Origin: Duganella flavida
GTDB taxonomy: Bacteria; Pseudomonadota; Gammaproteobacteria; Burkholderiales; Burkholderiaceae_D
Direction of reading: 5' to 3'
Length of the DNA: 64,000 bases
Assembly (NCBI RefSeq): GCF_009857445.1
Contig: NZ_WWCN01000002.1
Location: forward strand, 456,211 to 520,210
Part shown: piece after piece, positions 59,888 to 64,000 of the stretch
Layout: every line of letters begins with the position of its first letter
How positions within the stretch are numbered: the first letter of the stretch is position 1
Program-made: the position numbers and the translations under genes
Notes under the pieces: generated by a model
The model's database searches: none
Seen by the model: the letters and a program-made list of their open reading frames with translations, nothing else
What the model was told of the DNA's origin: nothing

Positions 59888-62113
59888 GTGAATTGGTTCA
59901 GTAATCCCTTCAACCTTGCCCAGCAGGCAACCGACTACTGGGTTGACGCTGCCCAGCGCTCCATCCTGTTCATGGATGTGCTGCGCGAACGCGGCGACGA
60001 GCGTAATCATCGCGCTGAGCAAACCGCTCCCCACGTACTCACTTTCCAATTTGACGTGGTGATGGATGGCCGTCACCTCGAACGTCCGGTCAACTACGGC
60101 TTGCTGCACATCTTGCAGCCGGATGGCGTTCAGCCTGATCCGACCAAGCGTCCATTCATTGTGTTCGATCCGCGCGCCGGCCATGGTCCTGGCATTGGCG
60201 GCATGAAGCACGACAGTGAAATCGGCGTGGTGCTCAAGGCGGGGCACCCATGCTATTTCGTCGGCTTCCTGCCGCATCCCGTGCCGGGCCAGACCATTGA
60301 AGATGTGTGCCGCGCCGAAGCGAAGTTCATCGCCAAAGTGGCGGAGCTGCATCCGGAAGCGGACGGCAAGCCTGCGCTGATCGGCAACTGCCAGGCCGGC
60401 TGGCAAATCATGATGACCAGCGCCCTGAATCCCGATCTGGTTGGGCCGCTGGTACTGGCCGGTGCGCCGCTGTCGTACTGGGCCGGTGTGCGCGGCAAAA
60501 ATCCTTTGCGCTACCTCGGCGGCGTCCTCGGCGGTACGTGGATGACGGCGCTGGCAGGCGATCTCGGCAACGGCATCTTCGACGGTGCACAGCTGGTCGA
60601 GAACTTTGAGAAGATGAATCCGGCCAATACCATGTGGAGCAAGAACTACAACGTCTACTCCAAGATCGACACCGAAGCGCACCGCTTCCTGGACTTTGAA
60701 AAATGGTGGGGCAATCCGGTGCTGCTGAACGCTGGCGAGATGCAGTACATCGCCGACTCGCTGTTCGTCGGCAACCGCCTGAGCGATGCGGCATTGCTCG
60801 ACAGCGCCGGCCACCGTATCGACCTACGCAATGTGAAGTCGCCGATCGTGGTGTTCTGCTCCTGGGGCGATGACATCACGCCGCCGCAGCAGGCGCTGGG
60901 CTGGGTGCTGGATCTGTACGAGGACGATGCGGCGCTGGTCTCCGGCGGCCAGACCATCATCTACTCCATGCACCAGAGCATAGGCCACTTGGGCATCTTC
61001 GTTTCGGCCTCGGTGGCCAACAAGGAGCACGAGGAATTCACGGCCGCCATGGACATGATCGACATCATGCCGCCCGGCTTGTACGAGGCGGTATTCCTCG
61101 ACAAGGACGAGGAAATGCTGCAAGCCGAAATCGCCTCGGGCGACCTGGCTGCGGGCGATTACGTGATGCGCTTCGAGCGCCGCAATCTCGATGCGCTGCG
61201 CGCGCTGGGCGGCAACGATGTGGAAGATGAGCGCCGCTTCGCTACCGTGGCACGCGTTTCGGAAATCAACAAGGGCTTGTACCAGACCTTTGCCAGCCCG
61301 CTGGTGAAGAGCATGGTGACCGAGACCAGCGCGGAACAGCTGCGCGAGTCGCATCCGCTGCGCATGCGCTACACCATGTTCTCCAGTAAAAATCCGCTGC
61401 TGAACCAGATCCCGGCGCTGGCCGAGAAGGTGCGCGCTGAGCGCCGTCCGGTCGGTCAGGACAATGTGTTCCTGCAGATGCAGGAAGCGTGGTCGAAGCA
61501 GATCGTCGAGGCGCTGGACCGCTACCGGGACGCGCGCGACCAGGCCACCGAAAACATCTTCCTCAGTGTGTACGGTTCGCCGGTGCTGCAGGCATTGGTG
61601 GGCTTGAGCACCGACGGCGGCAAGCCGCGCCGCATCGGCCGCGACATTGCGCGCGAAGCTGCCATCACCGCCAACCGCGCGGCGCTGGCGCTGCGCACGA
61701 AAGAGGGCGGTGTGACCGAGGGTATTATCCGTGGCTTGCTGTACATCTTCCGTAGTCCGGAGATGAGCGCGGCCGACGAGCGCGCTTTTGCCACCATACG
61801 CCAGCTGCACTTGCGTACCTCGGATGACAAGGTCATGAGTGTGACCTTGCTGAAGAAGATACTGCGCGAGCAGTACCTGATGCTGCAGGTGAACGAGGAA
61901 GCGGCGCTCAACGATCTGCCGCTGCTGCTGCCGGAAGAGCCGGAAGCGCGGGCCACGGCCTTGGGTATTGTGCGCCAGGTGGCAGGCGCCTCCGGCACCC
62001 TGACTGGCGATGCGGCAACGCGCTTCGACCGTATCGCCGCCATCTTCGGCCCGCAGGCACCGACGCTGGCGGTAGTGCGCAAGAAGAAAGGCGCCGCGCC
62101 GTCCGCTGCTTAA
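59888..62113 (+). CDS. DUF3141 alpha/beta-hydrolase-like protein
   Basis: This 741-residue protein matches the DUF3141 family, whose function is not established. GTG 59888 is chosen because GGAGG lies 5 bases upstream; longer in-frame readings have no such site. The N-terminal half resembles class I PHA synthases: it starts NWFSNPFNLAQQATDYWVDAAQRS, has PFIVFDPRAGHGPG, and a nucleophile elbow GNCQAGW with Cys168 where lipases have Ser. A possible acid-His pair lies in SWGDDITPPQQALGW and HQSIGHLGIFVS. The C-terminal 300 residues are mainly helical and unique to the family. There are no PHA genes nearby. Confidence 0.8.
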   Translation: MNWFSNPFNLAQQATDYWVDAAQRSILFMDVLRERGDERNHRAEQTAPHVLTFQFDVVMDGRHLERPVNYGLLHILQPDGVQPDPTKRPFIVFDPRAGHGPGIGGMKHDSEIGVVLKAGHPCYFVGFLPHPVPGQTIEDVCRAEAKFIAKVAELHPEADGKPALIGNCQAGWQIMMTSALNPDLVGPLVLAGAPLSYWAGVRGKNPLRYLGGVLGGTWMTALAGDLGNGIFDGAQLVENFEKMNPANTMWSKNYNVYSKIDTEAHRFLDFEKWWGNPVLLNAGEMQYIADSLFVGNRLSDAALLDSAGHRIDLRNVKSPIVVFCSWGDDITPPQQALGWVLDLYEDDAALVSGGQTIIYSMHQSIGHLGIFVSASVANKEHEEFTAAMDMIDIMPPGLYEAVFLDKDEEMLQAEIASGDLAAGDYVMRFERRNLDALRALGGNDVEDERRFATVARVSEINKGLYQTFASPLVKSMVTETSAEQLRESHPLRMRYTMFSSKNPLLNQIPALAEKVRAERRPVGQDNVFLQMQEAWSKQIVEALDRYRDARDQATENIFLSVYGSPVLQALVGLSTDGGKPRRIGRDIAREAAITANRAALALRTKEGGVTEGIIRGLLYIFRSPEMSAADERAFATIRQLHLRTSDDKVMSVTLLKKILREQYLMLQVNEEAALNDLPLLLPEEPEARATALGIVRQVAGASGTLTGDAATRFDRIAAIFGPQAPTLAVVRKKKGAAPSAA

Positions 62114-62559
62114 AGCTTCTTCTGCATGAAAAGGCTGAGCGGATCGTCCGGATAATCGCCGTACGGTCCGCAGCGTTCAAAGCCTTGTCGGGTGTACAGG
62201 GCCAGTGCTTCCGGGTTCTGCGGACCTGTCTCCAGCACCATTTGCGGGCAGCCTGCCGTGCGCGCCGTGTCTTCCAACAATCCCATCAATTCCCGTGCTG
62301 CGCCAGTGCCACGCGCGGCTGGACGCACGTACATACGCTTGATCTCGGCATACGCATCGGTCAGCACGACGGCGCCGCAGCCAATCGCCGCACCTTGCGC
62401 ATTGCGCGCCACGGCGAAGCGGATGTTGGGCTGCAGCAGCGTTTGCACGTCTAATGCATAGACGCATTCGGGCGGGTAGAGCGCCAACAGGTAAGCGTCC
62501 AGCTCGGCGATTAGCGTGTGGACCTCTGGCTGGTCGGGCGTTTCAAAGGCGGTCGGCAT
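62110..62559 (-). CDS. GNAT family N-acetyltransferase
   Basis: This 149-residue protein is a single GNAT domain. The acetyl-CoA-binding motif A is visible in IKRMYVRPAARGTGAARELMGLLEDTA, in parts, and the C-terminal LETGPQNPEALALYTRQGFERCG is the usual motif B. The substrate cannot be predicted. It overlaps the end of the DUF3141 gene by four bases on the opposite strand and is divergent from the XRE-cupin regulator, with only 44 bases between the two starts. Confidence 0.9.
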   Translation of the reverse strand: MPTAFETPDQPEVHTLIAELDAYLLALYPPECVYALDVQTLLQPNIRFAVARNAQGAAIGCGAVVLTDAYAEIKRMYVRPAARGTGAARELMGLLEDTARTAGCPQMVLETGPQNPEALALYTRQGFERCGPYGDYPDDPLSLFMQKKL

Positions 62560-62573
62560 GATATGGCATTTTA

Positions 62574-62596
62574 TTGGATAATAAATCCAGTATAAT
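62574..62596 (+). promoter_or_regulatory. Operator-promoter overlap between the GNAT and XRE genes
   Basis: TGGAT-AATAA-ATCCA (about 62575-62589) is a short perfect dyad directly followed by TATAAT (62591-62596), a consensus -10 box. The regulator encoded 8 bases later may bind here and control both genes. Confidence 0.5.
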
Positions 62597-62603
62597 GGAT
62601 TTC

Positions 62604-63164
62604 ATGGACATCAATCAACTCATTGCCAATCGCGTGCTGACTTTGCGCAATGCGCGCGGGCTGTCGCTAGCGGCCTTAGCCGAACGGAGCGGCGTCAGCC
62701 GATCCAACATTTCCCTGATCGAGCGCGGCGAGAGCAGCGCCACCGCCACCGTGCTGGACAAGCTGGCCAGTGCGCTGGGCGTGACACTGGCTTCGCTGTT
62801 CGAAAGCGATGATGCCGCGCCGTTGCCGCTGAGCCGGCGCCAACAGCAGCCAGTGTGGACCGATCCCGCCTCCGGCTATACACGTCGCCAGCTGTCGCCT
62901 GCCGCGCGTTCGCCGATGCAGCTGGTCGAAGTAGTATTCCCGCCGGGCCGGCGCGTGTCGTACGAACAATCGCCGCACAGCGCCGACATCCACCAGCAAG
63001 TCTGGCTGCTGGAAGGCGAAATCATCGTCACTGCCGGCGAGCAGCAATGGCACTTGCAGACCGGCGACTGCGTGGCCTTCCGCGAAGGCCAGCCCATCGT
63101 CTACGAAAATCCCGGCGCCGCCCCGGCGCGCTACCTGGTCAGTCTGGTGACGCTGCCTTGTTAG
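62604..63164 (+). CDS. XRE family transcriptional regulator with cupin domain
   Basis: The 186-residue protein has an N-terminal helix-turn-helix (MDINQLIANRVLTLRNARGL, then ALAERSGVSRSNISLIERGE) and a C-terminal cupin barrel (about 100-180, PGRRVSYEQSP and VWLLEGEIIVTAGEQQW). Such regulators usually repress a neighbouring gene and sense a small ligand in the cupin, here plausibly the divergent acetyltransferase. ATG 62604 is taken as the start; ATG 62595 overlaps the -10 box and is unlikely. With the -10 box so close, the message would be leaderless or nearly so. Confidence 0.88.
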   Translation: MDINQLIANRVLTLRNARGLSLAALAERSGVSRSNISLIERGESSATATVLDKLASALGVTLASLFESDDAAPLPLSRRQQQPVWTDPASGYTRRQLSPAARSPMQLVEVVFPPGRRVSYEQSPHSADIHQQVWLLEGEIIVTAGEQQWHLQTGDCVAFREGQPIVYENPGAAPARYLVSLVTLPC

Positions 63165-63258
63165 CGCTGTGGACTGTCGTTGCGAGGGAGATTTGGGCGG
63201 CGCGGAGCCATCTTGCACGGTAAAATAGCGTACGTTATCTTTATGGTGTGGGTGATCT

Positions 63259-63837
63259 ATGCAATACAGCGATGAACAACGCGAAGAAGCGCGCCAGCGT
63301 TTGCTGTCCGGGATCGGACGCGGTTTTCGGCGGCATGGTTACAGCGGCATTGGTGTCGATGGACTGGCCAAGGCGGCAGGAGTCACCTCGGGGGCATTCT
63401 ATAGCCACTTCCGCTCCAAAACCGAGGCATTCGAGCGGGCGGTTATCGATGGGATGGATGAACTGGCTCAGGGCGTTGCCGGCTTCCAGCTGGAGTACGG
63501 CGCTGATTGGATAGTCCATTTTGTCGATTTTTACCTGGGCGTCAAGCGTACTTGTGACTTGGGCCAGGCGTGTGCTTTGCAAAGCTTGGGTCCGGAAATC
63601 ATGCGAGCCGGCGATGATGCGCGCGGCATGTATCAGAGGCAGATGATGGTCGTGATCGAGCAAGTTGCCCTGAAGATGCCGCACGCAACAGCGGCCCTGC
63701 GCACCGAGCGTGCGTGGGCGTTGATGAGTTTGTTGTCTGGGGCTGTCATCGCGGCGCGTTCGATGCAGGATGCTGCGGTTTCGGATCACATCAGCGCCGC
63801 CGCACGGCAGGCGGCGCTGATGATCGCTGCAGCATGA
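63259..63837 (+). CDS. TetR family transcriptional regulator
   Basis: This 192-residue regulator has the TetR helix-turn-helix at about residues 28-50 (GIGVDGLAKAAGVTSGAFYSHF, in parts; RSKTEAF follows). The C-terminal ligand domain includes CALQSLGPEIMRAGDDARG. The regulated gene is not evident: the next thing downstream is the end of an insertion sequence, and the upstream gene is another regulator. The target may have been separated by that insertion or lie beyond the window. Confidence 0.9.
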   Translation: MQYSDEQREEARQRLLSGIGRGFRRHGYSGIGVDGLAKAAGVTSGAFYSHFRSKTEAFERAVIDGMDELAQGVAGFQLEYGADWIVHFVDFYLGVKRTCDLGQACALQSLGPEIMRAGDDARGMYQRQMMVVIEQVALKMPHATAALRTERAWALMSLLSGAVIAARSMQDAAVSDHISAAARQAALMIAAA

Positions 63838-63859
63838 TCTGCATGCGCGCGACGAAGGT

Positions 63860-64000
63860 CTGCCACTCACCTGGGGGGTGTCCCTATGTACTTCGTCAAG
63901 CAGTTGCGAGAGGTGCAGGGCAATAAAGTGTCCCGTCTCGCATCATGGCGTACATCACGTCGCAGCGCCGCCTTGCGAGAGCGATCAGTGCTTGGTTGTG
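63860..64000 (-). mobile_element. End of an IS110-family insertion sequence
   Basis: The transposase fragment is followed on the minus strand by CGAAGTACATAGGGACACCC (63878-63897), a non-coding end typical of this family. IS110 elements lack long terminal inverted repeats, so the exact boundary (taken as about 63860) is uncertain. Confidence 0.6.
63896..64000 (-). CDS. IS110-type transposase, C-terminal fragment cut by the window edge
   Basis: The reading frame enters from the right edge and ends at the stop complement of TCA 63896-63898. The last 34 residues include NQALIALARRRCDVMYAMM and RDGTLY, wording typical of the C-terminal end of IS110/IS1111 transposases, whose catalytic serine lies just before this part and is outside the window. 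Whether the rest is intact cannot be seen here. Confidence 0.75.
   Translation of the reverse strand, partial: HNQALIALARRRCDVMYAMMRDGTLYCPAPLATA

Overview
The window is a chromosomal segment of a GC-rich Gram-negative bacterium. The housekeeping gene orders (rsmE/tkt-gap, glnE/yhdP-nit-tldD-aroG, scpB-rluB, rimP-nusA-infB-rbfA-truB-typA) and the style of the outer-membrane receptors suggest a betaproteobacterium of the Oxalobacteraceae (Massilia/Duganella/Janthinobacterium group). This placement is inferred from gene content, not from a marker alignment. No rRNA, tRNA, CRISPR array or prophage was recognised.

Layout. From 1 to 10.4 kb, two large TonB-dependent receptors (TBDRs) flank rsmE and the carbon-metabolism pair tkt-gap. 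From 10.7 to 20.8 kb come a hairpin-rich intergenic stretch, a small periplasmic Cache protein, glnE and, divergently, yhdP-nit-tldD, ending in a perfect 42-bp-arm inverted repeat. From 20.8 to 40.2 kb there is an array of six more TBDR paralogues, interrupted only by aroG (DAHP synthase). From 40.5 to 45.9 kb lies a four-gene oligopeptide-type ABC transporter. From 45.9 to 49 kb are a DedA-rhodanese fusion, glucokinase, a structured intergenic region and scpB. From 49 to 59.8 kb lie rluB and the translation operon rimP-nusA-infB-rbfA-truB, then typA. From 59.9 kb to the end are a DUF3141 alpha/beta-hydrolase-like protein, a GNAT acetyltransferase divergent from an XRE-cupin regulator, a TetR regulator, and the C-terminal end of an IS110-type transposase cut by the window edge.

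How it fits together. The accessory theme is uptake: eight TBDRs of about 880-980 residues, with an unusually uniform signal-peptide n-region, sit beside a peptide-type ABC importer. Each TBDR has its own long AT-rich leader, and most have their own terminator, so they look like independently controlled single-gene units. Three paralogue subgroups can be told apart from plug-domain wording, which suggests duplication and divergence.

The most interesting non-coding signal is upstream of aroG. A 26-codon leader peptide rich in Phe, Tyr and Trp codons is followed by a strong intrinsic terminator whose left arm can pair with a segment inside the leader, which is the layout of a transcription attenuator. 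Other candidates are three consecutive hairpins upstream of scpB, an inverted repeat bracketing a -10 box upstream of one TBDR, four consecutive hairpins at 10.7-10.9 kb, and the large perfect palindrome after tldD.
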